Shown: in pieces, positions 52,128 to 63,060 of the stretch
How the letters are laid out: each line of letters starts with the position of its first letter
Numbering within the stretch: the stretch's first letter is position 1
Position numbers and translations under genes: made by a program
The notes under the pieces: model-generated
Seen by the model: the letters and a program-made list of their open reading frames with translations, nothing else
Database searches by the model: none
What the model was told of the DNA's origin: nothing
Origin: Nephrocerus scutellatus
Lineage: Eukaryota; Arthropoda; Insecta; Diptera; Pipunculidae
Assembly: GCA_947095585.1 (NCBI GenBank)
Contig: OX352763.1
Span: 25,965,462 to 26,029,461, forward strand
Direction: 5' to 3'
Length of the DNA: 64,000 bases

Positions 52128-52295
52128 TTACCAAGATGGTTGCTCATTTGGTCCCAATTCACGACCATACAAAGCACTCTTGTCTCGAAACCTTGACATT
52201 CGTTCGGTTTCTTTTTTATCCAAAAAATAACCAACGGCAAAGCCAGTCAATGGAAGTACTGTCCAAATATAACTTTTAGTGATTCCAAAAATCAT
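52128..52295 (-). CDS. ND-MNLL: NADH dehydrogenase (ubiquinone) 1 beta subcomplex subunit 1 (MNLL)
   Basis: A 55-aa frame too short to stand out by length, recognised from its sequence. An N-terminal hydrophobic span (YIWTVLPLTGFAVGYFLD) precedes a conserved charged half (KKETERMSRFRDKSALYGRE, then LGPNEQPSW). Human NDUFB1 has the same pattern (VPMGFVIGCYLDRK..DERLTAFRNKS..F.REL.P.E..TW). It is a single-pass accessory subunit of mitochondrial complex I. An AATAAA on the minus strand (52098-52093) lies 30 nt after the stop. The ATG is only 23 nt after the stop of the upstream ORF (52489-52319), with no room for a separate promoter or splice acceptor between them, which suggests one dicistronic mRNA. 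Confidence 0.88.
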   Translation of the reverse strand: MIFGITKSYIWTVLPLTGFAVGYFLDKKETERMSRFRDKSALYGRELGPNEQPSW

Positions 52296-52318
52296 TTTCG
52301 CGGAGCCTCTTTTTTTTC

Positions 52319-52489
52319 TTAGTGTGAAAGCAGTTCAGCCTGTTTGTTAGACTTTACTCGCAGGGATTTCTTCCACTCGCGGGTGTGAGACCAATCGGCG
52401 TATATAGTAGTTGCTGTAAAAGTTGGAAAGAATATAATGGCACCGTATTTACTTGCAAATTGACGTAAAACTGCACTGGCACTGGCCAT
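52319..52489 (-). CDS. Small mitochondrial-type membrane protein, first cistron before ND-MNLL
   Basis: A 56-aa ATG-initiated frame directly upstream of ND-MNLL on the same strand. The start context (AACTTGATGG) is reasonable and better placed than that of ND-MNLL. The protein opens with a small-residue basic stretch (MASASAVLRQFASKYGAIIF), then a hydrophobic span (AIIFFPTFTATTIYA) and a charged, Arg/Lys-rich tail (DWSHTREWKKSLRVKSNKQA). This is the layout of tiny inner-membrane accessory subunits of respiratory complexes. I cannot match it to a named family. That both frames are intact and 23 nt apart supports its being real and co-transcribed. Confidence 0.65.
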   Translation of the reverse strand: MASASAVLRQFASKYGAIIFFPTFTATTIYADWSHTREWKKSLRVKSNKQAELLSH

Positions 52490-52669
52490 CAAGTTATAGA
52501 TGAGATATATACAGAGTTACGTAATCGGATGCTTGATGTGTCAAAATATTCGGTTGATGTAAACAAAAAGAAAATAATGCAGTTACTGCTTTAGTACACA
52601 CAAATAACGTTATTTATAAAGAAAAACGGCTAATACTTACTTATATCCTATAGAATATCGAGGGAAGAA

Positions 52670-53220
52670 CCAAAACCTGATAAAGGTAATGTATGTGTTT
52701 TTGACTTTTGTTTCCCTAAAATGACAAGTGTCATGGCAAACCTATATTTTTTGTTTTTATGACTGCCAAATTAAAAGAGGACAACATTTACAGCGGTTTT
52801 TTTTTTGTATAGAGTTCGAATATTCATTCGGAAATAATATATCCAAGCATTTGAAATTTAGTACAAAATTACCATAATTGTTAGACCTTTGGAAATAAAA
52901 ATCAGGATCTTTGCAATGGTAAATATAATTATATAGTTATCCATTTATCAGGTTATTATAAAATCAGTTACGCAATTATAATGTATTATGGTTTGCTAAC
53001 CAGTTTAATTCGCTTAATTTAGAAAACCAGAACCTGTTAAAGGAAATGTATGTTTTTTTTTACTTTTTGTTTCCCTAAAATGACAAATGTCATTTCAAAC
53101 CTATATTTTTTGTTTTTATGACTGTCAAATTAAAAGAGTACAACATTTACAGCGGTTTTTTTGTATAGAGTTCGAATATTCATTCGGAAATAATATATCC
53201 AAGCATTTGAAATTTTTTCA
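52670..53220. repeat. Local direct duplication upstream of ND-MNLL
   Basis: The block at about 52670-52855 (ACCTGATAAAGGTAATGTAT, TGTTTCCCTAAAATGACAAG, ATATTTTTTGTTTTTATGAC, AAATAATATATCCAAGCATT) is repeated nearly unchanged at about 53030-53213. Between the copies (52860-53025) lies another copy of the TTACCATAATTGT / GCTAACCAGT block found at 51.6-52.0 kb. The first copy lies in the likely promoter of the dicistronic gene. Confidence 0.75.
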
Positions 53221-54719
53221 TGTAAAAATATAAATACAACAATAAGAGCTAAAAGATTTGCAGTATTGGCCTGGTATTCTATAAAAGTAATCAAGGAATA
53301 TTATAAACATTATTTTCTAAGGTAATATATCCTATTTGTATAGATTACTGTGCATCATTTTCATTAAAACGGCTCTTTTGCAAACTTAGTATAAATTTAC
53401 CATCTAGTTACACATGCGCTATGCGTTAAGGCATTATGTTATTTAATTGCTTTTTTTACAAGTTGACATTTTTAGTAGTTTTGTTAAAGGTTTTAATTGC
53501 TGGGTATTATTATATAGGCAAGAAATACACACCCAAACCACTGATCAAACACAATCATGGAAATAAGAGTTGTAACAATCGGGTCCGTCATGATTAAACT
53601 TTTTTTTGTATCCAAAAACACCACACATTTCCATTTATTGCTCTAAGCGACATGCTCTCTGGCGAACATTATAGGAGATAGCAACAAATTTTTGCTGAAA
53701 TGGAATGAAAAAGCGAGCATTAAAACATAATAAATTATTGTTTAAAACCTAAAAAATATGAACAATTCTGTAATTTTTTTCTTTTTTATAAGATTTTTCA
53801 AGTGGATTCAATCAAGTTACGCAACTATTTTACCATTTTTTAGCATTTTTACTTAATTTCCACTTAATTTTGTCAATTTGTTTTTGGAACTTACTCACTG
53901 GTAGCAAATATTTCTGGGTAACAAATTTCCTAGAGGTATAAATCGCAAAAAACTGTTTCAAAAAATGTGGGAGTGATTGGGAGTGTAAATCTCCGTTATT
54001 TAATTTTAATTTTTGGGGCTTTAATAGAATACCGCTGCTGGAAATAGCGATTAAACTTAAAACGCTTCTGAAATGTTTAAACGAGTTCATTGAATTGAGG
54101 GGCAAAAAACCGATTTTTCATGCAAATTTATTTTGTGGGTGCGTCTGAAGTCTTCTTCAAAGGTACCAAATAAAATGATAATATCAGGCCTACATAACCA
54201 GGGGTGTATCACCCCATATTGTTGGGGATGTTTGACTTTTTATTTGTTTTTTTTTTTTTTTTTTAATTTCAATGTTATTTATTAAAGTGCAAGGTTCTTG
54301 TAGGTATAAGGCGTTTAAATAAAAATTGTTATTTACGAGTATTATCATTTTAAGGAAATTGACATCAAATTGAATACATAATATTTACAAACGGGCCCCC
54401 TATATTTATTCGTAGGAATAACGGGCTGCAGCTACACTCGTTAAAAAAAATCAGTGCGTGTAACCTTTACGTGCGATGTAAGTGAAACTTCTGTGATGTT
54501 GTTAGGCAAAATAAACCCTCAAGAGACCCATAAAAGACCCTCAAAATACCCACAAATGAGATATAGATGATGTATGAGCAAAATAGATTTTTTGTTTTAA
54601 TAATAAATCTGTTTTATTATGGAGGTATTTTTTATAGAAAAATTCTATTAATATTCAACTTCGTTTATTACAGAAGAATTATTAAAAACTTTTATTTAAC
54701 TTGACTTGACCCCTTTTTG
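53221..54719. other. Intergenic, no recognisable gene
   Basis: AT-rich. The minus-strand frame 54105-53830 has no family resemblance. A poly-T tract of about 20 bases lies at 54246-54265. Confidence 0.45.
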
Positions 54720-55200
54720 TCCATATTTTAGACTAATTTGAATTCCTTTTTAACCATCTTCTACACGACCTAGAGAGCTGAAATTTTGTGAGTGTCTAAG
54801 TCCAAAATAGCATTTGTTATATTCCGCGTATGGCGCGTGTCACATGTCGCGCGTATATGATGGGCTGAAAAACATATTTTTTCAACTTCTTGGAGTCATT
54901 TTAATCCATACGACGTAGAGAGCCGAAATTTTGGGATTGTCTAAGTTCAAAATAGCATTTTTCTATTCCGCGTATGACACATTTAGCGTGTGACGCGTGT
55001 GATGGGTTGACTTTTTTGATGTCCTTTTTAACCAACTTCTACAGGATAGCATTTTTAATATTCCGCGTATAACGCATGTGGCGCGTGCGATGGATTGAAA
55101 ACATTTTTTTCGACTTCTTTGGGGTCCTTTTTAGCCACCTTCCACACGACCTAGAGGGCTGAAATTTTGTGATCGGCTCAATGTCAGAGGACAATTTTGA
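54720..55200. repeat. Minisatellite 1, about 145-bp unit with CGCG-rich core
   Basis: Three to four units. Each carries CGACCTAGAGAGCTGAAATT-type sequence (54771, 54916, 55152), TCTAAGT(C/T)CAAAATAGCATT, then a core built of CGCGTATGGCGCGTG-like words and a TTTTTTCGACTTCTTTGGGG block. The spacing of the first two units is 145 bases; one unit is partly deleted. The same unit recurs at 61490-61620. Confidence 0.75.
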
Positions 55201-55249
55201 TATCCCGCGTTCGACGCGTATAGCAAATCGCGTGTGGCGCGTGTGAAGT

Positions 55250-55800
55250 CTGGAAACAAGTCTTATAGTCTCACTTTAGTCCTACGTACCGAATTATTTA
55301 CATATCATAGATATCGCTTGAAAAATGGCTTAGTTCCCGAAGTTCCAGTCCCTAATGACCAAAATTTACATAGGAACAAGTCTTATAGTCACATCTTAGT
55401 CCTACATACCGAATTTCACACGAATCGCTTGAGAAATTTCTTGGTCCACAGAATTCCAGACCCTATTGGCTAGATCTCAGAATTTCTATAGGAACAAGGG
55501 TATAGTCTTAGTCCTACATACCGAATTTTATACGAATCGCTTGAGAAATTGCTTAGCTCTCGAAGTTTCAGTAGTGCCTAATGACCGTATTCCAGAATTT
55601 CCATAGGAACAATTCTTATAATCGCATCTTAGTCCTACATAAAGAATTTCATACGAATAGCTTGAGAAACTGCTTACTTCACAAAATTCCAGACCCTATT
55701 GGCCAAATCCCAGAATTTCCATAGGAACAAGGGTTATAGTCGCATCTTAGTCCTACATACCGAGTTTTTAACAGAAATCGCTTGAGAATTAGAATGACTT
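55250..55800. repeat. Minisatellite 2, about 118-bp unit, five copies
   Basis: The word GGAACAAG(T/G) plus TTATAGTC recurs with its AACAAG at 55255, 55375, 55493, 55608 and 55726, a period of 115-120. Each unit continues CATCTTAGTCCTACATACCG, AATTTCATACGAATCGCTTG, AGAAATTGCTTAG and a CAGACCCTATTGGCCAAAT end. It follows minisatellite 1 directly, and the same pair occurs before the second SDR copy at 61.5-61.85 kb. Confidence 0.8.
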
Positions 55801-56040
55801 AGTTAGAAGAATTCGAAATCGCAACACAAAATTATTTTTGATACCGTGTTAAATTTTCTCATCACAAATTTCACTTACAATAAAACTCAAACCTTCTCAA
55901 ATTTCTTTGCTACAGCATTTTTAATTTCCTTGGTAAACGTTTTTTTAACAGCTATAAAAACTAAAATACACATTTTCTCACGTCAAATTAAAATGTTTAA
56001 AATCTAAGCATCCAATTTATTTCATTTGTCTTTGCTAGAG

Positions 56041-59000
56041 CTATTGCGTATATGCCTTTTTGCGCGTCGCAAGCATATCGTTCAAAACAACATTTCTTGC
56101 AAACTGATCACCCAATAGAGTCTCAACCAAATGTATAAACAACTGCAGCAATGCATGTGGAAGATATCCAGCAGTCTGTCCATCGATTCCGAGCGTGTTT
56201 AAAGCTGACTCCACATAGGTATCAGCAGAAGTGGCATAAATGTTTGGTTTTCGAATTTTTGTCATGTTGGTAGCTACAAAGCCTGGACGTACACTTTGTA
56301 CAATAATACCTTGGCTTTTGTACTCAGTGTTTAAATTTGCACTGAACTTATCGACGAATGCCTACGAATCAATGATAAGAAAAATTTTTGATTTATAGCA
56401 AAGTATGAACATTTTCCAGAAATGTGCTAACCGGTTACCTTTGTTGCACTGTACACAGAAAGCAGTGGAGTGCAAATAACTGCTGATGTTGATGACAAGT
56501 TGATGACAACTCCCTTTTTCTTTTCAATCATTCTAGGCATGACTAGCTGGCACATGTGTGTCACTGAATGAATATTTACGGAAATTATATCCCGCAGAAA
56601 TGTTGAACTATTTTCTGTGCATTTTAGGAAATACTCAGGAGGCGAATTAATAATACCGACGTTATTTACTAACACGCCAATATCAAGTCCTTGCAATCTC
56701 TCTTTTATTTTTTCATAAATTTCTGGGCCTCCAGTAAAATCAGTATCAATTATTTTGACTTCAACTCCGTTTGCATCGGCTGAAAAGGAAATATATTAAA
56801 ATATTTTTAAATATATAAAACGATTGGTGGTTATCTTACAAATTTCCTTAGAAACTGTTTCCAGTTTGTTCAGAGATCGACTGATCAGAACCAATTTGAG
56901 TCCGCTTTTAGCTAACTAAAAATATGAAATAATCATAAAACACTTTATTAGGTTAGCTTAATTTGATAAGCATTAGAGAATGTCTTTAAAAATGTAAGCT
57001 CATCTTTATTGATTTAATTTTATTATGCATTCCTCTAATCGAGGATGTTTAAGCTAGTTTTTATTTATTTGTCAAGTTAAATATGACAATTTTTAAATCA
57101 AACAAAACAATTGCAGCGTACAACATTTTTTTAAGATTTTCCTCTCACTTTTGCTATTGACGTTTTTCTGTCGTAATCGGTTTTAACTAAATATTTACAA
57201 CGCTATTTAACTTCTACTTATTGATAGAATTTTGATTAATTTATGGCATGCACTTATAGCTTTCTAGACTCTGGTTCTAGATTAAAGTGCCTTTATAACC
57301 TTTTCGCTTTAGATGCCGACAACTTCACTTAAAAATGGAAGCGTAATATAGTCGGGCTAAGATCTGGTATGTAATCGAGTCTAATAATTTCACCCATAGA
57401 AAACGTCATCAAGAAACCCGCAAAACAGCTTTGAAAATACGAATCTGTGGAGTAACTGATGAGCTAGGTAATGAGCAGAACTCGCTTGAATTAACTATTA
57501 ATTGAAACTTTAGACAAGGAAATGTGCACCCAACGAATAAAAAAAGACGGGGTTTATGCTGATGTACTTTGGTATAGCGGTCAAAAATATGTCTTCGTAA
57601 TGACTATTAGGGCGGCACACAATAAGTCAAAGAATTGCACCTATCGCAGAGGTATCGCAGACATATATCCGTTCAGTTGCCATTCAGTTAAAGACCGTGA
57701 CATTGCGCAAGCGTGGTTTTAATGGATATCCGAAAATCTCTTCACACTCTTTTTCTGTGTTCTGTTGATCTGAAGAAGTGTGAAGGTCGCTACGGGGCCT
57801 CTTGGTCGCTATTGTATGCAAGGACGTATAGCATCGTTCTCCTTAGTAACAAACAAACTAACTAAATTCAATGTTGAGGGCACCCACACAAATTGAAATT
57901 GAAATTTGAATTTAAGTCTAGTTTCTGTGTAGTTCCAATACCCGGCTTTGGTCAGTTTTAAATGAAGCAATATTTAATAGATTAAAGAAAGACAGTCGCT
58001 GCAAGGAATCCTCTTGCTAAGTCTGCTTCTGCTTAGTATCTTTTTTAGAAACATGGATTTCCATTTTTTTTAAAGAATTTTATAAATTTGTCTAAAGAAC
58101 TTAATTAGATTGCCAAAAAGCTTTACTACTATTAGTATTCAGACCTACGAGTATGAAACAAGTATTCCTAATATATTCACTATTATCCTGGACAAATCAA
58201 TAAATGTAGAATGAGATTGATTACATCGCAATCTGATTTCGTTTTTTTTTAATTCTCTATATTAACTTCACTTGCCCGTGGGTCGTCGGTCGTCTGTCGT
58301 GGAATCTTGCGATCAATTTTTAACCCACTTTCCAAAGCCCGATTTTATTGAAATTTTGCACACATGTGTATTTCCGGAGACAACACTTTCTATTAAAATT
58401 TTAGGACCCTCGGGCCCCGGGGTCAGGTGCTCCCATACAAATATTTTACAAAATTTTACTCGATTTTCTTCAAATTTTATACACATGTGTATCTCTGATA
58501 CACAACACTTTTTGTAAAAATTTGGAGACCCCGGGCCCCGGGTTCGTGGGGTCCCATAAATTTTTTTTTAAAAAATAACCCGATTTTCTTCAAATTTTAT
58601 TTACGCGTGTATCTCCGATAGGCAAAACTTTTTGTAAAAATTTTGGAGACCCCGGGCCCCGAGGTCGTGGGGCCCAAAATTAAAAAAAAATTAACCCGAT
58701 TTTCTTCAAATTTTATACACCTATGTATCTCCGATGGACAATTTTTTTTGTAAAGTTTTTGGAGTGAACGGGCCCTGAGGCCCAAGGGGTGCCCATATAA
58801 ATTTTTCTTCAAATTTTGTACACATGTGTATTCCCGATGGGCAAGACTTTTTGTAAAAATTTTAGAAACCCCGGGCCTCGGGGTCCCGATTTTCTTCAAA
58901 TTTTAAACACAGGGAATTTACATGAAAAATTTTAATTTTAATGGGTTGTTTTTTTATTTTTTATTCTTTGTTACTTACCGCTTTAGCATATGACTTTCCA

Positions 59001-59285
59001 ATACCATCCGTAGCACCGGTTACAACTGAAATCACATTGTTAAAGATAATATTATTATCTAACTTGAACGCGAACCGTAAATAATGTGGTTAGATATTTA
59101 TAAATTGTTTAAATGCACATACCAGCCCAATCACCCATTTGTTTAAGGTTAATCTTTGGTCCAAAGAGTTTCGGACCAATTATATTTAGATAAAGCCATG
59201 GCAAAACTCTGCGAACAATTTGAAAGCCCACAATTGACAGTGCTATGCTGCCCAAAATTTTGAATTGTTTCGAATTTAAATCCAT
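56041..59285 (-). CDS. Short-chain dehydrogenase, 17-beta-HSD12 / very-long-chain 3-oxoacyl-CoA reductase-like, copy 1
   Basis: Five exons on the minus strand, 59285-59123, 59025-58979, 56915-56840, 56779-56439 and 56361-56041, join in frame to 315 aa, the usual size for this family. Exon 1 opens with a hydrophobic membrane anchor (FKILGSIALSIVGFQIVRRV). Residues 55-64 are the NADP-binding VVTGATDGIG, followed by LVNNVG, a catalytic Ser in NLSSTSAV (about 191/192) and the active-site YSATK (Tyr205, Lys209). SVRPGFVATNMTK and GIDGQTAGYLPHALLQ are typical of ER-resident 17-beta-HSD12/KAR enzymes, which reduce 3-ketoacyl-CoA or steroids. All catalytic residues are present. Compared with the downstream copy there is a 1-nt insertion after codon KKA, so the C-terminus ends AYTQ and loses the longer basic tail. 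Intron 2 (about 2.06 kb) holds a minisatellite element. Confidence 0.88.
58250..58955 (+). repeat. Minisatellite-bearing dispersed element, copy E, in SDR intron 2
   Basis: The left end reads TTAATTCTCTATATTAACTT, then CACTTGCCCGTGG. Five or six units of 90-120 bases (58335-58905) carry TTTTCTTCAAATTTTATACA, ATGTGTATCTCCGAT and GACCCCGGGCCCCGGG-type blocks. The right end reads GGGAATTTACATGAAAAATT, then TTAATTTTAATGGGTTG. This copy shows both ends most clearly: about 700 bases. Confidence 0.8.
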
Positions 59286-60059
59286 GTTTCTTTCTCTGAA
59301 TAACAATAAATAGTAGTAACTAATTTAAAAGTTTAATTCACTTTTAGGAAATTGTTTTAAATGTGCGAAGACTGCTTTGTGCCGTTTCTGAGTATACGAG
59401 ATTCATGTATTTCTGCAGCGTCCGACCCTAGACAAACGCCCGACTGCCGTTTCGAATTTATCGAACTGAAATAAATTACCGTCGAATCGACAGAACTCCG
59501 ACAGCTAGCCACTTGGAAATAAAGCATAAAGAGATTTTTTATATAATTCGCTATATTATATTCGTGGTGTGACACTGCCGTTGAGACTACTAAATAGCCT
59601 TCCGAATCCCTTTGCAATCGTCGTCGCTATTTCAGTTCGTCAATTCAGTTCAATGTGAATGTTTTTGTGGGGAGAGAACTTACGAAAGAAAGTGCGCAGA
59701 ACGTACTTTATTAGTTTCGCGACTATTTGTGTACACACTTTGTGTTCTTTATTCATTCGCTCCTCCAGCTTTCTGTACGTGAGCGAGTATTTCTATTAAA
59801 AGTGTCACCTATTATCATAACGGGGGGTAATTTGAAGCTTTCAATAATCATTTTGGATTTGCCGTATTTGAAAATACTGTAATCGCACCATCCGAAAATA
59901 GCCGTTTTTACATGTGGGCATGCTTACAAAGAATTTAAACTGTTTTACGAATTCCATCTTTAATAAATAATAATGATTTTATTGTTCAAACTTAACTTTA
60001 ATAAAAAATAAGGATTTTATTGTTCAAACTTAACTTTAATAAAAAATTAAAATCTGTAT
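59286..60059. other. 5' flank of SDR copy 1
   Basis: Likely promoter and leader of the SDR gene. The minus-strand frame 59617-59357 is open but has no family resemblance and may be 5' UTR. A near-perfect 50-base direct repeat (AATAA(A/T)AA(T/A)AA..GATTTTATTGTTCAAACTTAAC) occurs at about 59960-60045. Confidence 0.45.
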
Positions 60060-60290
60060 GAATATTTTTACATCATCATCATCATATTTGGCTTTACAAC
60101 CGGTGTCCGGTCCTGGCCTCCCGCAAAAAATCTCTCCACCGGTCCCGATTTCGAGCCGATGTCATCCAGTTTGGCATCCCTACACATCTTACACGTCTCT
60201 ATAATATCCAAAGGGGGATATTTTTTATATGGCTCCCTCTGATAAAAACTATTTCGGTTATAATTAGTACATAATTGGATGCAGAAATAC
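60060..60290 (-). mobile_element. 3' end of a LINE (RTE-like), with (ATG)n tail
   Basis: One minus-strand frame reads MTSARNRDRWRDFLREARTG then HRL and a stop, a common C-terminus of RTE-like LINEs. It is followed by a short ATG repeat (60073-60084 as CATCATCATCAT on the plus strand), the kind of simple repeat tail such elements end with. Only about 150-200 bases remain, a typical 5'-truncated insertion. Confidence 0.65.
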
Positions 60291-60464
60291 ATTTGCTACT
60301 ACTTTTAATTCATAATTAATAATATTTCTCACTCAATTTTAAGTAAATGCAATTTTAATAATCGCTCGTACTAAGGAAATCTACTTTAGTGCGGCTATTT
60401 CACTTTTGTGTTGCGTTTACGATGCACGATAATTTAAAAGGAAAATTTGTAATTCGTAAAATCG

Positions 60465-60785
60465 AGCAAAAAAACAACTAAAAATTAAAATTTTTCTTGC
60501 AAATTCTCTAATCGGGGATACACACACACACACACACTGCGTGCTCGTTTTGTGGCAAAATCATTCACCAAATGACGCAGCGGCAGCGAACAGCGCTGCT
60601 CACAAAGCACAGAGCTCAGACTTTGCCGTGATCTGATGCGATATAGCGATATTTAAAAATTGTATATTGGGGTCCCCAAGGGGCCGATCGCTCCAAATTT
60701 TTACAAAAAGTGTTTCCGCTGTAGGAAGTGGGTTAAAAATTGATCACAAGATTTGGCCAGCCAGCCAGCCAGCCAGCCAACCAGC
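60465..60785 (-). repeat. Minisatellite-bearing dispersed element, short copy F
   Basis: The left end AACTAAAAATTAAAATTTTT, then CTTGCAAATTCTCTAATCGG matches other copies. The middle has an (AC)n run (60522-60538) and unrelated sequence, then a CCAAGGGGCCGATCGCTCCA, TTTTTACAAAAAGTGTTTCC unit and the subterminal GGAAGTGGGTTAAAAATTGA block, ending in a (CCAG)n run at 60760-60788. The terminal GAAGTTAATATAGAG sequence is missing because the mariner remnant begins there. Confidence 0.7.
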
Positions 60786-61499
60786 CAGTGTTACCAAATG
60801 AAAACGCTGTAATTTTTTTAATTGTGATTATTTTTTATTGAAATTTCGTGGAATATGTTGAAAACATATTACATTTTATGAAAAACATGTTACTGCTCGA
60901 TATGACTTCCTTTGGCTCTGATTATTTGATTCAGTCTTCCATAGAAAGCATTGCATGCTGACCGAACGTGGGCTTGCGGAATTTTATTCCATTCTCGAAC
61001 AAGAGCTGACTTCAATGCATCAACACTTTCGTATTTTTAAGTGGACACCTTACTCTCCAAAATGGACCATATGGAGAAATCCATGGGATTCAAGTCTGGT
61101 GAATATAGTGGCCATTCTTTCGACAAAATCAGCCGCGGAACGCAATTTTGTAAAAATTGCTGTGTCGCTCGAGCTTTGTGTGACGGTGCCGAGTCCTGTT
61201 GGAATGACCAACGGTTCGTACCAAAGTGTTTACGTGCCCAAGGTAGCAATGCATCGTTTAGTATCTTTTGGCGGTACACCTTGACTCCATGTTCGATGAA
61301 AACCAGAGGAGTGCGTCCATCTGCAGTCACTGCAGCCCAAACCATAACATAAGCTGGTGATTGCTTGCGCATGGCAACTCTTGTGTCCAAATTATCGTTG
61401 GACTTGTGCTCTAACCAAACACGATCATTTTGTTTATTCACATACTGTTGAATGGTGAAAATTTTCTCATCAGAAAAGACAATTATTGTGCGATGGATT
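60786..61499 (-). mobile_element. 5'-truncated mariner-type transposon
   Basis: The minus-strand frame from 61499 to 60890 encodes the C-terminal two thirds of a Tc1/mariner transposase: RTIIVFSDEKIFTIQQYVNK, YVMVWAAVTADG, SFQQDSAPSHKA and YSPDLNPMDFSIWSILESK, with all three acidic catalytic residues visible. One in-frame stop (61037-61039, after SKVST) interrupts it; the frame then continues unbroken for 48 more codons to a natural end HIEQ. The N-terminal DNA-binding part is absent: at about 61495 the sequence changes to minisatellite 1. The flank 60786-60889, starting CAGTGTTACCAAATGAAAAC, is the probable 3' terminal region. Non-functional. Confidence 0.85.
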
Positions 61500-61850
61500 G
61501 AAATTTTTTTTCGACTTCTTTGGAGTCCTTTTTTTTGTTGTGATCGGCTCAATGTCAGGGGCCAATTTTGATATCCTGCGTTTGACGCGTATCGCGAGTC
61601 GGGTGTGGTGCGTCTGAAGTGTGGAAGCAGGTCTTATAGTCGCACTTTAGTCCTACATGCCGAATTTCATAGAAATCACTCGAGAAAAAGCTTCGTTCCC
61701 GAAATTCCAGTCCCTAATAGTCGTATTCCAGTATTTTCCAGTGTTTCCATAGGAACAAGTCTTTTAGTCGCATCTTAGTTCTACATATCGAATTTCATAC
61801 GAATAGCTTGAGAAATTGCTTGGTCCACAAAATTCCAGATCCTTTTTTTT
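61490..61850. repeat. Minisatellites 1 and 2, second occurrence
   Basis: Sequence GTGCGATGGATTGAAATTTT through TGATCGGCTCAATGTCAGGG and GACGCGTATCGCGAGTCG matches 55080-55250. GGAACAAGTCTTTTAGTCGC and its neighbours match the 118-bp unit. About two units of minisatellite 2 are present. This is part of the duplicated block that also carries the SDR gene. Confidence 0.75.
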
Positions 61851-62579
61851 TGTTTTTTTTTTGTATATTTAAACTTATTTCCCAGGGAATACTCCCTGAA
61901 TGACTTGCGCCACGGCAATAAGGTGGGCTAAGCCCTTTATTAAAAGTAAGAATTAAATCGGAAAAATGTGATTTACAATGTATCACATTTCTCACGTTTA
62001 TCGCCGGTTTAAATTTTATTTTCTCGGAATTCTCCCTGATTCATTGAAAAAAGCAATACGGAAAAAAAGGGTCACGACACTAAAACGACGCGAGTCCAAA
62101 TGCTTTAATGAATGGATCATGGTCAAGGAAAACTACAAAAAACATTGACCAAGAAAATTTTACAAAAAAAAAGACATACGTGAGCCTTGAAAATTCTTGG
62201 AGCCTCTATTGAAAAATTCGGTCTATCAGGAACTAGCTGACTTCTTACTTGAATGCCCACAACTCGACAGTTAATTGTACCGGATTCGTTTGTAGTATCA
62301 GGCCTAACAAACGAAAAAGGCACGCACAACTATCGAGCCGATAAGCTCCAACGCCAAACATTACACTAAGGATGAGCGAAAAAGCTGGACTCAAATGGAG
62401 CTCTTGAAGATTCTCTGCGGTTCCTCGTAACTTCCTCCAATTCAGGTCTTTCATTAATTTGTAATTTGATTCTTTTCTTTTAAATTTTTATGATTTAAAA
62501 AGAAACAAACATTTAAAACGGCTGACTACTACGACAATTAAAAAGGGGGGGAAAAGGGTTATAGTCGCATCTTATGTCG
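61851..62579. other. Sequence without counterpart in the first SDR repeat unit
   Basis: About 700 bases lie here between minisatellite 2 and the repeat at 62580 that are absent at the corresponding place near 55.8 kb, so they look like an insertion. It begins with a T-rich tract and contains TTTCCCAGGGAATACTCCCT at 61880 and GGAATTCTCCCTGATTCATT at 62026, plus CCTCTATTGAAAAATTCGGT. No protein was recognised; a transposon fragment is likely. Confidence 0.4.
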
Positions 62580-62830
62580 AGTTTTTTTTTTAAATCTGCC
62601 GTAGAGTGCTTTTTTGGCTGTCAAGTTGTTCGTTTATTCCAAAAAACCAATCTACTGTAGATTGGATTTCCACTCAAACAGATCTTGATATTTTGGGAGA
62701 TTTACCCCTCTTCTCATTAATTGCAACAACAACACATGCAACAAAACAATGTAAACAAAAGATTCTCGGCTTTCGTGTTCGTTTTTTCGAGAAAAAATCT
62801 ACGCTCGACCGCAGATTGCTAAAACAAAAA
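62580..62830 (+). repeat. Small TIR element with CTCTAC..GTAGAG core, copy 4
   Basis: Contains TTGGCTGTCAAGTTGTTCGT, AATCTACTGTAGATTGGATT, CAGATCTTGATATTTTGGGA and TGTAAACAAAAGATTCTCGG in the same order and orientation as 25505-25715. Confidence 0.6.
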
Positions 62831-63060
62831 AAACTCGACATTAGTCTTACATACCTAGTTTCATAATAGAAATCCTTGAGAAATGACCGTGTTAAAATTT
62901 CGTATCACCGCCGATAAAGTAGTTTCACAAAGTTTCAAATTTCGTTGCTACAAAAATTTTTAATATCTTTGGTAAAAGTTTTTTTAACAGCTATAAAAAC
63001 TAAAATACACATTTTCTCACGTCAAATTAAAATGTTTAAAATCTAAGCATCCAATTTATT

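Noticed and set aside
53830..54105. 91-codon minus-strand frame
   Set aside because: Low-complexity Lys/Ser/Phe/Leu composition typical of AT-rich non-coding DNA, with no neighbours or signals.
57522..57722. 66-codon plus-strand frame inside SDR intron 2
   Set aside because: No family resemblance, no splice or polyadenylation context, and antisense to the SDR intron.
59357..59617. 86-codon minus-strand frame upstream of the SDR
   Set aside because: Lies in the likely promoter or leader; composition is not protein-like and the SDR has its own well-supported start.
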